A stretch of 64,000 nt of DNA from Labilibaculum sp. (GTDB lineage Bacteria > Bacteroidota > Bacteroidia > Bacteroidales > Marinifilaceae): positions 2,728,001 through 2,792,000 of the forward strand of contig NZ_OY761461.1 of NCBI RefSeq assembly GCF_963664555.1. Reading direction: 5' to 3'. The translations under genes were made by a program, and so were the position numbers. The notes under the pieces are model-generated. The model made no database searches. It was not told the origin of the DNA and was given only the letters and a program-made list of their open reading frames with translations. Of this stretch, positions 17,371 through 25,739 are shown one piece after another (within the stretch, counting starts at the first letter, position 1; each line of letters starts with the position of its first letter).

Positions 17371-18647
17371 AGAAAGTGGCGTTTAAAACCTTAGGGTGTA
17401 GATTAAACCAATATGAAACGGATGCATTGGCGTCTCAATTTCAAGATAAAGGTTATGAGCTTGTTCAATTTGATGAGTCTGCTGACGTATACGTAATTAA
17501 CTCATGTACAGTAACTCATCAAAGCGATCACAAATCGAGAAATTTTATTAATCAGGCAAACAGACGAAATAAAGATTCCGTTCTTGTTGTTACGGGGTGC
17601 ATGGCTAATAATGCTAAGGAAGAGTTGGAAAATAGAGCAGAAATTAATTATGTAGTTGAAAATGATCAGAAAGCTTCGGTGTTTTCTTTGGTTGAAGCTC
17701 ATTTTGATGGCGAAATTATTCATCCTTCAAAATTAAATGCAGATCTGTTTTCCTATGGAGCTACTGATAAAGGTTTTCATACCCGAAGTATGATTAAAAT
17801 ACAAGATGGCTGTGATAATTTTTGTACGTTTTGTATTATTCCTTCGGTTCGGGGAAGGGCTGCGAGTAGACCAATACAAGATATTCTGACAAATATCCGT
17901 GAAGTAATTTCTCACGGAGCGAAGGAAATTGTAATAACCGGCGTAAATATTGGAAGATATGAGTTTGAAGGATATAAGTTTGATGATGTTGTCGAGCAAA
18001 TTCTTAACCTTGAAGGTGATTTTAGACTTCGTATTTCCTCTATAGAACCTGATGGTTTTGGAGAGAAATTTATTGGACTTTTGAACCATCCTAAAATGAC
18101 ACCGCATTTGCACTTGTGTTTGCAGAGTGGATCGGAACCTGTCCTACTTCAAATGAGAAGAATGTACACAGCCAAAAGGTTTAAAGAAATAGTGCAAACC
18201 GTAAGAGCTAAAAACCCTGATTTTAATATTACAACCGATATCATAATTGGTTTTCCAAATGAAAGTGAAGAAGATTTTTCAGCCACTTGTGATGCAATTA
18301 AAGAATTGAATTTTGGACATGTTCATACTTTTAAATATTCCATTAGAAAAGGAACAAGAGCTGAACGAATGCCTAATCAGGTAGATGAGAGAACAAAAAC
18401 CGAGAGAAGTGAAACTCTTAGAAATCTATCTGATGAAATCAAAGTTAATTATAGAAAAAGCTTTATCGGGAAAACCCAATCTGTTTTAGTTGAAAAAATT
18501 GACGGAAATATTGCGAATGGTTATGGGGAATATTACATTCCTATACAGTTCACAGGTAAAAATATTAAAAAGAATCAATTCTACAAAGTTAAGATTACTG
18601 GCATTGAAGATGGTTCTGACCCTGTTTTAAAAGGAGAAATAATATAA
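17367..18647 (+). CDS. mtaB: tRNA t6A37 methylthiotransferase (MtaB)
   Basis: A 426-aa radical-SAM methylthiotransferase that converts t6A37 to ms2t6A in ANN-decoding tRNAs. The N-terminal block KTLGCRLNQYETD, the second cysteine in NSCTVTHQSDHKSR and the third in VTGCMA identify the MtaB branch. The SAM cluster motif is CDNFCTFCIIPSVRGRAASR. A TRAM domain closes the protein. The GTG start at 17367 overlaps the miaB stop, so the two methylthiotransferases are translated together. A bidirectional terminator follows. Confidence 0.94.
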   Translation: MKKVAFKTLGCRLNQYETDALASQFQDKGYELVQFDESADVYVINSCTVTHQSDHKSRNFINQANRRNKDSVLVVTGCMANNAKEELENRAEINYVVENDQKASVFSLVEAHFDGEIIHPSKLNADLFSYGATDKGFHTRSMIKIQDGCDNFCTFCIIPSVRGRAASRPIQDILTNIREVISHGAKEIVITGVNIGRYEFEGYKFDDVVEQILNLEGDFRLRISSIEPDGFGEKFIGLLNHPKMTPHLHLCLQSGSEPVLLQMRRMYTAKRFKEIVQTVRAKNPDFNITTDIIIGFPNESEEDFSATCDAIKELNFGHVHTFKYSIRKGTRAERMPNQVDERTKTERSETLRNLSDEIKVNYRKSFIGKTQSVLVEKIDGNIANGYGEYYIPIQFTGKNIKKNQFYKVKITGIEDGSDPVLKGEII

Positions 18648-18650
18648 CGA

Positions 18651-18689
18651 AAAAAGAGGGTATCCACTTTTTGGACACTCTCTTTTTTT
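18651..18689 (+). terminator. Convergent terminator between mtaB and the Usp gene
   Basis: AAAGAGGGTATCC and GGACACTCTCTTT form a stem with one mismatch and one G-U pair around a 7-base loop, ending in T7 on the plus strand and in T5 on the minus strand. It serves mtaB and, in reverse, the Usp gene ending at 18704. Confidence 0.8.
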
Positions 18690-18703
18690 GTTGGTATCAT
18701 AAC

Positions 18704-19828
18704 TTAATGAAATACCAAAATCGGGATATGAGTTTTTATGAATAGTTTTCTTGACATTTGTCCAAAAAATAAACGCTCCAACAAATTGTGTTTTCTTGCT
18801 AAAATGGCAATCATCCCAATATCATTTTTCTGAACGTACTCTTCAATTCCCTTCATTTTTTCCTCAATTTGTATTATAGAGCAATTAACATTCGATTCTC
18901 CAAGGATTCTATCTAAATATTTCCTCAATACTTTCATTTGATGTTCTTCCATTACATTTTCATCATCAACATCATTAAAATGAACACAATGAATTTTCAT
19001 ATCATATGGCTTGGTTATAAACTTAAGATTGGCAATGGCTCTGAAATCAGCCTTATCAAAATTTGTTGCATACATGATGTTGTTTATCTGATCAAGGCTT
19101 ACATCTTCTCCCTGGTCAGACAAGATAAGAATTGGCACCTTAGACTCCTCAATAACGTTGGAAACAACACTTCCCAAAAGGTTAGTAGTTCCTGCAGATT
19201 CACCGCGGCTTCCCATAATTACTAAATCGGGTTGGTAGGTATTGCAAATATTCAATATTTCAGAAGAGGCTGTTCCTCCGCTTAAAGCATAATCGACTTC
19301 AATTCCTTCAACTTGCTCTAATTCTAATTTGTTGCGTATATCGTAATACAATTCCTTTATTCTGGCTTTGGCATTTTTCTCCACCTCCGAAAGAACTTCT
19401 ACAACAGTAGCATTGTAAGTGTAACTATCCGAAAATGGAATTGTTTCGATTGCTGAAGCAAAATAGGTATGAAATAACAAAATATCCGCATTAAATTTCT
19501 TCGCAATATTCATTGCATATTCACATAAACGTGGCGAAAAGTCAGAAAAGTCAATGGGAACCAAAATGCGGTTTACATCTATTTTTTTCCGTGGAAAGGT
19601 TTTTTCAAAATCCTCCTGAGCGTAGCTTAATTCCAATTCCTCAATTATTTCAAGAGCCTGAGCTAAATCCTGCTCTTTTATTCTTAATTTTACTCCACCT
19701 CCTACTGCAGATTGAATTAAGTTGAGATTTTTTAGAAAGCACTGCACACCTTCTGATTCTAAACGAGTTTTAAGCAACTGTGCTCTGGAATAGCTATAAG
19801 TTGCTAATGTTATCATCCTGTCCTTCAT
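18704..19828 (-). CDS. DUF2007 plus two universal-stress domains (fusion)
   Basis: A 374-aa protein in three parts. Residues 1-75 (LATYSYSRAQLLKTRLESEG...) match the DUF2007 signal-transducing-like fold. Residues about 86-238 form a UspA domain starting ILVPIDFSDFS, with a full nucleotide-binding motif MGSRGESAGTTNLLGSVVSN. Residues about 246-374 form a second UspA domain that lacks the glycine motif and ends in IPILVFH. Usp proteins bind ATP and act in stress survival. The DUF2007 addition at the N-terminus is unusual and may bind a ligand or partner. Single-gene unit. Confidence 0.82.
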   Translation of the reverse strand: MKDRMITLATYSYSRAQLLKTRLESEGVQCFLKNLNLIQSAVGGGVKLRIKEQDLAQALEIIEELELSYAQEDFEKTFPRKKIDVNRILVPIDFSDFSPRLCEYAMNIAKKFNADILLFHTYFASAIETIPFSDSYTYNATVVEVLSEVEKNAKARIKELYYDIRNKLELEQVEGIEVDYALSGGTASSEILNICNTYQPDLVIMGSRGESAGTTNLLGSVVSNVIEESKVPILILSDQGEDVSLDQINNIMYATNFDKADFRAIANLKFITKPYDMKIHCVHFNDVDDENVMEEHQMKVLRKYLDRILGESNVNCSIIQIEEKMKGIEEYVQKNDIGMIAILARKHNLLERLFFGQMSRKLFIKTHIPILVFH

Positions 19829-19971
19829 TGTTGTGGGTTTAATTTATCCTTACGTTTAAGTTACAAAAAAAAGCAAAAGCTAACAAGAGGATTTAAGATC
19901 CCGGAAATTTGTACTTTAAATAGATTTGAAAGATAATATGTGTTCAAAAACGTAATAAATCTATAGCATTC

Positions 19972-20002
19972 TTGAAATATCAAAAAAGAATCGTTAATTT
20001 TG
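19972..20002 (+). promoter_or_regulatory. Promoter for rpsF-rpsR-rplI
   Basis: TTG (19972-19974), 20 bases, then TAATTTTG (19995-20002) match the Bacteroidota -33/-7 consensus. Transcription would start near 20009, about 46 bases before rpsF. The short leader contains TTACTTACTAAGTAA (a small dyad) but leaves no space for the larger S6:S18 leader element known from other phyla. Confidence 0.75.
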
Positions 20003-20055
20003 CAGCTCAATAAAAAACAGTTACTTACTAAGTAATTAATTAAACAATTAAAGTT

Positions 20056-20403
20056 ATGTTGAATCATTATGAAACCGTTTTCATTGTAACTCCCGTTTTA
20101 TCTGAGGCTCAGGTAAAGGAGGCGGTAGAAAAATTTAAAGCCCTTATCACCGAGAATGGTGGTGAGATGGTTAATGAGGAGAACTGGGGACTGCGCAAGC
20201 TGGCTTATCCAATTCAAAAGAAAAGCACTGGTTTTTACCAATTGCTTCAATTTGATGCTCCAGGCGAACTAATCGAGAAATTGGAACTTAACTACAGACG
20301 TGATGAAAGAATCATCCGTTTCTTAACTTTCAAACTTGACAAGTATGCTTTTGAGTATTCTATTAAAAGAAAAGGAAAACTTAAATCTAAAGAGGAGAAG
20401 TAA
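20056..20403 (+). CDS. rpsF: 30S ribosomal protein S6
   Basis: A 115-aa ribosomal protein of the small-subunit platform, which binds 16S rRNA together with S18. Typical blocks are the start [41 protein letters not shown] and [20 protein letters not shown]. It opens the rpsF-rpsR-rplI operon; rpsR starts 3 bases after its stop. Confidence 0.97.
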   Translation: MLNHYETVFIVTPVLSEAQVKEAVEKFKALITENGGEMVNEENWGLRKLAYPIQKKSTGFYQLLQFDAPGELIEKLELNYRRDERIIRFLTFKLDKYAFEYSIKRKGKLKSKEEK

Positions 20404-20406
20404 GCT

Positions 20407-20676
20407 ATGGCACAGAATCAATCAGAAATCAGATATTTGACACCTCCGTCAGTTGAGATTAAAAAGAAAAAGTATTGTCGTTTCAAGAAAAACAAGATCA
20501 AATTCATCGATTATAAAGATCCTGAATTTTTGAAAAAATTCTTAAACGAACAAGGTAAAATTTTACCTCGTCGTATCACTGGTACTTCTTTGAAATACCA
20601 AAGAAAGGTAGCTACAGCTGTTAAACGTGCTCGTCACATTGCATTGCTGCCATACGTAACTGACATGATGAAATAA
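20407..20676 (+). CDS. rpsR: 30S ribosomal protein S18
   Basis: An 89-aa basic protein that pairs with S6 on the 30S platform. Family blocks include [58 protein letters not shown]. It has a single Cys at the N-terminus (KKYCRF), so it is not the zinc-binding four-cysteine form. Middle gene of the operon. Confidence 0.97.
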   Translation: MAQNQSEIRYLTPPSVEIKKKKYCRFKKNKIKFIDYKDPEFLKKFLNEQGKILPRRITGTSLKYQRKVATAVKRARHIALLPYVTDMMK

Positions 20677-20698
20677 TTTTTAAACTGGAGGAAACGAA

Positions 20699-21142
20699 AT
20701 GGAAGTAATCTTAAAACAAGATATTCATAGTTTAGGATATATGAATGACATCGTAGTTGTAAAAAACGGTTACGGTAGAAATTATTTAATTCCTAAAGGA
20801 ATAGCTATTCTGGCAACAGAATCAGCTAAGAAAATGAATGCGGAAAATATGAGACAAAGAGCTCATAAAGAAGAAAAAATCAAAAACGAAGCTTTAGAAG
20901 TTGCTAAAAAACTTGAAGGTGTTACCTTAAGTGTAGGTGCTAAAACCAGTACTACCGGTAAAATTTTCGGTTCTGTAAACAACATTCAGATTGCTGAAGC
21001 ATTAACTGCTCAGGGATTCGAAATTGACAGAAAAATCATTGCAATTAAAGACGCAGTTAAAGAGATTGGTAAATATACCGCAACCATCAAACTTCATAAA
21101 GAAGTTAAGGTTGATATCGAATTTGACGTTGTTTCTGAATAA
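20699..21142 (+). CDS. rplI: 50S ribosomal protein L9
   Basis: A 147-aa large-subunit protein with two domains joined by a long helix. The N-terminal motif GYGRNYLIPKGIAILAT and the central helix rich in Lys and Glu (about 45-75) are typical. The C-terminal domain carries GKIFGSVNNIQIAEALTAQGFEIDRKI. It lies 22 bases after rpsR, preceded by the purine-rich TGGAGGAAACGAA, one of the few Shine-Dalgarno-like sites in the window. A strong terminator follows. Confidence 0.97.
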   Translation: MEVILKQDIHSLGYMNDIVVVKNGYGRNYLIPKGIAILATESAKKMNAENMRQRAHKEEKIKNEALEVAKKLEGVTLSVGAKTSTTGKIFGSVNNIQIAEALTAQGFEIDRKIIAIKDAVKEIGKYTATIKLHKEVKVDIEFDVVSE

Positions 21143-21212
21143 TCGCTTCGATAATTAATTAATTTAAGTTTATAACAGACAAACTTAAATCTTTTCAAAC
21201 AAACAGATTAAG

Positions 21213-21246
21213 ACCACTCCGATTAACGCTTGGAGTGGTTTTTTTA
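21213..21246 (+). terminator. Intrinsic terminator of the ribosomal operon
   Basis: ACCACTCC/GGAGTGGT form an 8-bp stem with an 11-base loop, followed by T8. It lies 70 bases downstream of rplI. Confidence 0.88.
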
Positions 21247-21589
21247 TTGCGTAAGTTTTCCAAAATCCTGAATCCAGAATTTCTATTCTCCTTACTCCCA
21301 TCTCTGTGAAATTAGGATTCATTACATTGGTACAATGTTCCTGACTTGTTAATCAGCCATAAATAACACTTTCTTTTGATGAATCTTTTGAGAAAATTAA
21401 TGTAGATTAAACCTGAACCCTGTTATTGGGGAAAATAAATGTTTACTACATTCATTAGCAATTGAGAGGTCAGTTTGGATTGATTTTATATTTTATCAGA
21501 AATACGTAAACTATTATTTTCAACTTAAAGGATTATGTGTAATTTTAAGTACTGATCACACAAAGGGTCGTTATAAAATGCTATATTGA
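21247..21589. other. Gene-free spacer after the ribosomal operon
   Basis: About 340 AT-rich bases with no coding frame, RNA gene or clear promoter that I can see. Confidence 0.45.
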
Positions 21590-22294
21590 ATGAGGATATT
21601 TTACACCATATTACTGTTATTTTCGATCTCACTTTCTTCTTTCGGACAAAGGGACAACACTTACCTACCTTCGAAAAGAAATTTCAGGATTAAGTATGTT
21701 TCATACGACTCTAAAGATCGAAGACAATACTCAGAGGTTTGGCAGTTGGTTGGTAAATCAAAATCAGAGGGATTAATTCAGTATAATATTGAGTCAGAAA
21801 TTACTACCCGAAAACAAAGCATCTTTTATCAGTATTTTCGCTTGGTTAGTAATGACTCTATTTTTTTTGTGGGTTCAGAGCGATATCTTGATCCTGTAAA
21901 GTTGGATTCCTATCAGAAGATGGTCATAAAAATTTCATCGGATAGTGTTGCTATTCCAATTCAACCAACGGTTGGACAAATGTTGCCGGAATCAAGTTGT
22001 GAAGCTAGTATATTAAGAGGAACCGGTTCAGTTTTGATGTCGATGAATGTTCTTCTAATCAATCGAAAGGTAGATGCGATTGAAAATATAAGAACTCCGG
22101 CAGGTAGCTTCAATTGCTTTAAAATTTCGGCAGATAAAATTACTTATGGAGGGATTTCAAAAAACAAGACCAAAGTATTTGAATGGTATGCCATTAATGT
22201 CGGATTGGTACGAATGGAGGAATATCATCCCAATGGAAAATTAATTTCATATAAGATATTGGAATTTCTTGCCGAAGATTTTTTCTTGCCCTAA
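21590..22294 (+). CDS. Exported protein, DUF3108-like, unknown function
   Basis: A 234-aa protein with a signal peptide (MRIFYTILLLFSISLSSFGQ). The mature part is mostly beta-strand, with TPAGSFNCFKISADKITYGG followed by KVFEWYAINVGLVRMEEY. This recalls the DUF3108/TapB-like lipid-binding beta-barrel proteins, whose members end with a similar 'G-x-F-x-C-x-x-I ... W-x-x-x-x-x-G-x-V' pattern. The similarity is by eye. It stands between the ribosomal operon and cbiA and has no obvious operon partner. Confidence 0.7.
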   Translation: MRIFYTILLLFSISLSSFGQRDNTYLPSKRNFRIKYVSYDSKDRRQYSEVWQLVGKSKSEGLIQYNIESEITTRKQSIFYQYFRLVSNDSIFFVGSERYLDPVKLDSYQKMVIKISSDSVAIPIQPTVGQMLPESSCEASILRGTGSVLMSMNVLLINRKVDAIENIRTPAGSFNCFKISADKITYGGISKNKTKVFEWYAINVGLVRMEEYHPNGKLISYKILEFLAEDFFLP

Positions 22295-22394
22295 GATATT
22301 ATATTTCAGACTTTATAGATTTTTCAGACTATAAGTAATCAGCTATAAGTTGAAATGAATTCCAAAACTTGCTTTAATGCTAAGAATATTCATT

Positions 22395-22402
22395 TATTTT
22401 TG
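22395..22402 (+). promoter_or_regulatory. Promoter -7 element for cbiA
   Basis: TATTTTTG matches TAnnTTTG exactly. Transcription would start near 22409, 18 bases before the ATG at 22427. The element lies inside the longer possible reading frame, which supports the later start. No clear -33 box is seen at standard spacing. Confidence 0.45.
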
Positions 22403-22426
22403 GTTTTTCATTTTTTAAAGTTTGAT

Positions 22427-23725
22427 ATGAATAAGAAACCTCAGTTTTTAATTGCTGCACCTTCCAGCGGATCAGGAAAAACGACTATTACTCAAGGTAT
22501 ATTACGCTATTTAAAGAACAAAGGGCTGCAAGTTCAGCCATTTAAGTGCGGTCCGGATTATCTTGACACAAAACATCATTCCTGGGCTGCTGGCAATGTC
22601 TCAATCAATTTAGACACCTTTATGAGCAGTCAGAGTCATGTTAAGAGTATTTACGGTAAATATTCTATTGAAGCTGATGTTTCTGTAGTTGAAGGCGTAA
22701 TGGGCTTGTTTGACGGGGCAAAGAAAATGGAAGGAAGTTCTGCACAAATTGCTGAATTGTTAGATATTCCAATTATTCTTGTGGTTAATGCAAAGGCAAC
22801 GGCTTATTCGGTTGCGCCCTTACTATTTGGATTTAAAAACTTTTATCCAGGTATTAAAATTGCCGGGGTAATCTTTAATTTTGTAGGCAGCGAATCACAT
22901 TATCAGTTTTTAAAAGATGCATGTGAAGATGTTGGAGTGACTCCGCTTGGTTACGTTCCTAAAAATGAAAAGCTTCATCTGCCTTCCCGATACCTTGGTT
23001 TGCAGATTTCTGATTCGTCGCAATACAACTCTACTATTGAAGATATTGCGAAACACATCTCTAAAACAGTTGATATTGAGAAACTATTGGAAGTAACTAC
23101 AATTCCATTTCATGAACCGAAAATTGATGAAACTATTCAACGAGGAAATCTTAAAATTTCAGTTGCCCGAGATGAAGCATTTAATTTTACGTATCATGAA
23201 AATTTAACAGCCTTGGAAAATTTAGGTGAAGTCACTTTCTTTTCACCCCTAAGGGATCATCATTTGCCACCTACAGACTTACTATATTTTGCAGGCGGTT
23301 ATCCTGAACTTTACCTCGAAGAATTGAGCTCAAATGAATCTATGAGAAATACCATCAAAGAATTCTGTTTAAAAGGTGGTCGTGTTTTAGCAGAATGTGG
23401 TGGTATGATGTATTTAAGTGCAAGTATTATCGATTCAGATTCTAATGAATTTCCAATGGTTGGATATTTTGATCAAAAAACCAGCATGGAGAATATGAAA
23501 TTGAAATTGGGATATCGAAAGATTCATATAAATAAGAATGTCTTTTTCGGACATGAATTTCATTATTCTCATATTATCAATCCATCAATTAAATATTCTA
23601 TTGGCGAAATCTATTCGGCTAGGAATCAGAAGTTAGATACATTTTTGTTTAGAAAAAACAACACAATTGCCTCTTACATTCATTTTTACTGGGGCGAAAA
23701 AAACATTATGAATTTGTTATTTTAG
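22427..23725 (+). CDS. cbiA: Cobyrinate a,c-diamide synthase
   Basis: Glutamine- and ATP-dependent amidase that adds amide groups to side chains a and c of cobyrinate in cobalamin synthesis. From MNKKPQFLIA the protein has 432 aa. The N-terminal dethiobiotin-synthetase-like domain carries AAPSSGSGKTTITQGI, CGPDYLDTKHH and VEGVMGLFDG. The C-terminal glutamine amidotransferase domain has its Cys in RVLAECGGMMYLS and His in GHEFHYSH. The start at 22427 is preferred over 22355 because the P-loop then sits at the usual place and a promoter element lies just upstream. It is 20 kb away from the other cob genes here. Its end overlaps the convergent kinase gene by 4 bases. Confidence 0.93.
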   Translation: MNKKPQFLIAAPSSGSGKTTITQGILRYLKNKGLQVQPFKCGPDYLDTKHHSWAAGNVSINLDTFMSSQSHVKSIYGKYSIEADVSVVEGVMGLFDGAKKMEGSSAQIAELLDIPIILVVNAKATAYSVAPLLFGFKNFYPGIKIAGVIFNFVGSESHYQFLKDACEDVGVTPLGYVPKNEKLHLPSRYLGLQISDSSQYNSTIEDIAKHISKTVDIEKLLEVTTIPFHEPKIDETIQRGNLKISVARDEAFNFTYHENLTALENLGEVTFFSPLRDHHLPPTDLLYFAGGYPELYLEELSSNESMRNTIKEFCLKGGRVLAECGGMMYLSASIIDSDSNEFPMVGYFDQKTSMENMKLKLGYRKIHINKNVFFGHEFHYSHIINPSIKYSIGEIYSARNQKLDTFLFRKNNTIASYIHFYWGEKNIMNLLF

Positions 23726-24591
23726 TGAAGATATGACCACACAAGCCGAACCGCCTGTCCATAGTAGCTGTTTCCAAATAAATTCAGATGATTAAGGACA
23801 TGGTACAAAAAATAGATATTCTCTCTATAATCATATCCTTGTGGAAGAGGCTTCTTTTTTTGATATGAACTGTAAAAATCATTACTGAAGCCTCCAAATA
23901 GCTTTGTCATGGCTAAATCTGCTTCTCGGTGACCGTAATATACTGCAGGATCAATTAAGCAAGGATTCAAATCTTTATCGCAGATAAAATTACCATTCCA
24001 TAAATCTCCATGCAATAAAGTTGGTTTTTCTTCACTTCCTTCTAAAATTTCTTCAATTCGTCCTTCTAAAACCAAAAAACCATTTTTTAATTCAGTACCA
24101 ACCAATCCGTTTTTTTCGGCCAACTTGTATTGATATAATAAGCGTTTGTTATAATAAAAATCGCACCAGTTATCGTTTTCAGTATTTTCAGCTATATTTA
24201 ACTGAGGTGTCGCCCCTATGTAGTTGTCTTCTTTAAATCCGAATTTACCTGCGCATATTTTATGCAAATTTGCCATTTGTGTACCAAAACGACTAAAAAA
24301 ATCTTTGTCCTTTCTCCCCTCCTCAATGAATTCAAGCAATAAAACTTCTGAATCAACCAATAAAACTTCTGGAACTCTTATGCAGGCAGTTTTACGAATT
24401 TCCTTTAAGCCATTTGCTTCCTTAAAAAACATATCATCAGAATAAGGTTCTGTTTTTAAAAAGGCGTAACGACCATTCTCAAACCGAATTTGATTTGTTG
24501 TGGCAATACTCCCACCAGAAATAGATTTAAAACCGGTAATTTTCTGACCAACTAAATCTTCAATTCTAGAAAAAACTCCCTCAATTCTCAT
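23722..24591 (-). CDS. Fructosamine/ketosamine-3-kinase family protein
   Basis: A 289-aa kinase of the fructosamine-3-kinase family (APH-like fold). Such enzymes phosphorylate sugars bound to protein lysines (ribulosamines or erythrulosamines in bacteria), which then detach: a protein-repair step. Visible are SISGGSIATTNQIRF, the lysine block FLKTEP, catalytic LLHGDLWNGNF (Asp about 195) and LIDPAVYYGHREADLAM (metal-binding Asp). Its start overlaps the stop of the phosphatase gene by 4 bases, so the two are coupled. This pairing is known from other bacteria. Confidence 0.9.
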   Translation of the reverse strand: MRIEGVFSRIEDLVGQKITGFKSISGGSIATTNQIRFENGRYAFLKTEPYSDDMFFKEANGLKEIRKTACIRVPEVLLVDSEVLLLEFIEEGRKDKDFFSRFGTQMANLHKICAGKFGFKEDNYIGATPQLNIAENTENDNWCDFYYNKRLLYQYKLAEKNGLVGTELKNGFLVLEGRIEEILEGSEEKPTLLHGDLWNGNFICDKDLNPCLIDPAVYYGHREADLAMTKLFGGFSNDFYSSYQKKKPLPQGYDYRENIYFLYHVLNHLNLFGNSYYGQAVRLVWSYLH

Positions 24592-25058
24592 GTTAAACCA
24601 TTAAGTAAACCTTCGCAGGCATCTTCAAGAATATCAAGTACTAATTCAAATCCGTCATCACCACCATAATATGGATCAGGAACAGAGTTGTAATTTGAAA
24701 AACGGGAACAATAAGTTGTAATTAATTTAATCTTTTTTAAATCCGCTTTATTTCTTGCTAAAACCTTAAGATCATTTACATTTTGCTGATCCATTCCAAA
24801 AATAAAATCAAACTTATCAAAATCGTTTTGCGCATTAAACTGTCTGGCAATACTTGTTAAATTATAATTCCTTCGTAAAGCGTGTCGCCGCATTCTTTCA
24901 TCAGCTCTATCGCCAGTGTGCCAACCGCCTGTTCCTGCCGAATCACATTCAAATTCATCATTAAGCTGATTTTCTTTTATATATGCATTCATTACAGCTT
25001 CTGCACTTGGAGATCGACAAATGTTTCCCAAACAAACAAAAAGTAATCGCTTTCTCAT
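24588..25058 (-). CDS. Low-molecular-weight protein-tyrosine-phosphatase family
   Basis: A 156-aa phosphatase with the P-loop VCLGNICRSPSAEA (nucleophile C9, R15) and the general-acid loop PDPYYGG near residue 127. LMW-PTPs are usually annotated as tyrosine phosphatases. Bacterial members encoded beside fructosamine kinases have been reported to act on ribulosamine/erythrulosamine 5-phosphates on proteins. The 4-base overlap with the kinase gene suggests exactly this here: the phosphatase removes the 5-phosphate and the kinase then phosphorylates the 3-position. Confidence 0.92.
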   Translation of the reverse strand: MRKRLLFVCLGNICRSPSAEAVMNAYIKENQLNDEFECDSAGTGGWHTGDRADERMRRHALRRNYNLTSIARQFNAQNDFDKFDFIFGMDQQNVNDLKVLARNKADLKKIKLITTYCSRFSNYNSVPDPYYGGDDGFELVLDILEDACEGLLNGLT

Positions 25059-25457
25059 TCAAATCATTTAAAGTTTATTCAGCAAAGTATAAATATGAAT
25101 TCTAAAATGAAAATTTACGAAATTAAATCTTGAAAATCATATATGTACTAAATGACTACTAGTTACCCTATAAATTTTAGTATAGGCACATCATGAATAA
25201 CTAAAAATGGTGAATTTATTGATTTTAAACATCAAATATTTAAAAAAAGAACTACCAGTAGCCTGAAATTTGTCAGATTCGTAATTTTAATTCCCGCATT
25301 TAAGACACTTATAGTATGCTCGATTTGTAATTTACTGTACAACAGATCTTTGTGTTGGATCATGCAGGATTGTGCTGTTGTTTTCATTTTTTTTAATCGA
25401 TAACATTTTTTTAACAGAAAAATTAAGACCTATAACTCCTTATTAATTTTTTTTTTA
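25059..25457. other. Gene-free region upstream of the cysteine operon
   Basis: About 400 AT-rich bases between the divergent phosphatase gene and the cysteine leader. No coding frame or RNA gene is seen. TATACTTTG near 25083-25091 (minus) resembles a -7 element with one extra spacer base and could serve the phosphatase-kinase pair. Confidence 0.4.
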
Positions 25458-25465
25458 TAAGTTTG
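25458..25465 (+). promoter_or_regulatory. Promoter -7 element of the cysteine operon
   Basis: TAAGTTTG matches TAnnTTTG exactly, after a run of ten T. The start site would be near 25472, only ~11 bases before the ATG of the cysteine-rich leader frame. No good -33 element is visible. Confidence 0.6.
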
Positions 25466-25482
25466 TAGGACAAAACTTCTAA

Positions 25483-25662
25483 ATGAAAACAGATTTAATG
25501 TATATAGCTGACAAGAATAAAATCCGAATCCCTTCGGATAAGTCAGTTATGCCCTCTATTGAATCTCAATTTTCAACTTATTTCCAAAGATTATTTGCGA
25601 TCAACTATAATAACAATCAAATATGTTGTTGCTGTTGTTACTCAAATTCTTGTTGTTGGTAA
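25483..25662 (+). CDS. Cysteine-rich leader peptide of the cysE-cysK operon
   Basis: A 59-codon frame from ATG 25483 to TAA 25660-25662. It begins MKTDLMYIADKNKIRIPSDK and ends ICCCCCYSNSCCW. Seven of the last twelve codons are Cys (six TGT and one TGC), an extraordinary bias for a genome with few Cys residues. It lies between an exact promoter element and cysE, 102 bases upstream of the cysE ATG. This is the arrangement of a leader peptide whose translation measures charged tRNA-Cys. A shorter version from ATG 25549 (37 codons) is also possible. It was found by reading the region directly. No homologue is claimed. Expression, and whether control is by transcription attenuation, are inferred. 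Confidence 0.75.
   Translation: MKTDLMYIADKNKIRIPSDKSVMPSIESQFSTYFQRLFAINYNNNQICCCCCYSNSCCW
25505..25549 (+). promoter_or_regulatory. Two-stem RNA hairpin in the cysteine-operon leader
   Basis: TAGCTGAC (25505-25512) pairs with GTCAGTTA (25542-25549), 8 bp with one G-U. Inside, ATCCGAA (25522-25528) pairs with TTCGGAT (25533-25539), 7 bp with loop TCCC. An asymmetric internal loop of 9 and 2 bases separates them. It overlaps the first third of the leader frame and ends on its internal ATG. Confidence 0.55.
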
Positions 25663-25702
25663 TAAAAAATAAACCACTTCATAATAACAAAATATTGCAC
25701 CA

Positions 25703-25739
25703 AGGATACTTGTATTCCATAAGTTCCTATATGTGTTTT
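25703..25739 (+). promoter_or_regulatory. Possible weak attenuator hairpin before cysE
   Basis: AGGA-T-ACTT (25703-25711) pairs with AAGTTCCT (25721-25728), 8 bp with one bulged T and a 9-base loop, followed 7 bases later by T4. It is the best terminator-like structure between the Cys codons and cysE, but weak. Other options: TTGTTA inside the Cys codons (25635-25640) can pair with TAACAA (25685-25690), and AACAA (25612-25616) with TTGTT of the Cys codons. Confidence 0.35.

Noticed and set aside
22355..22426. 24-residue N-terminal extension of CbiA
   Set aside because: It spans the probable promoter and shifts the P-loop away from the normal position.
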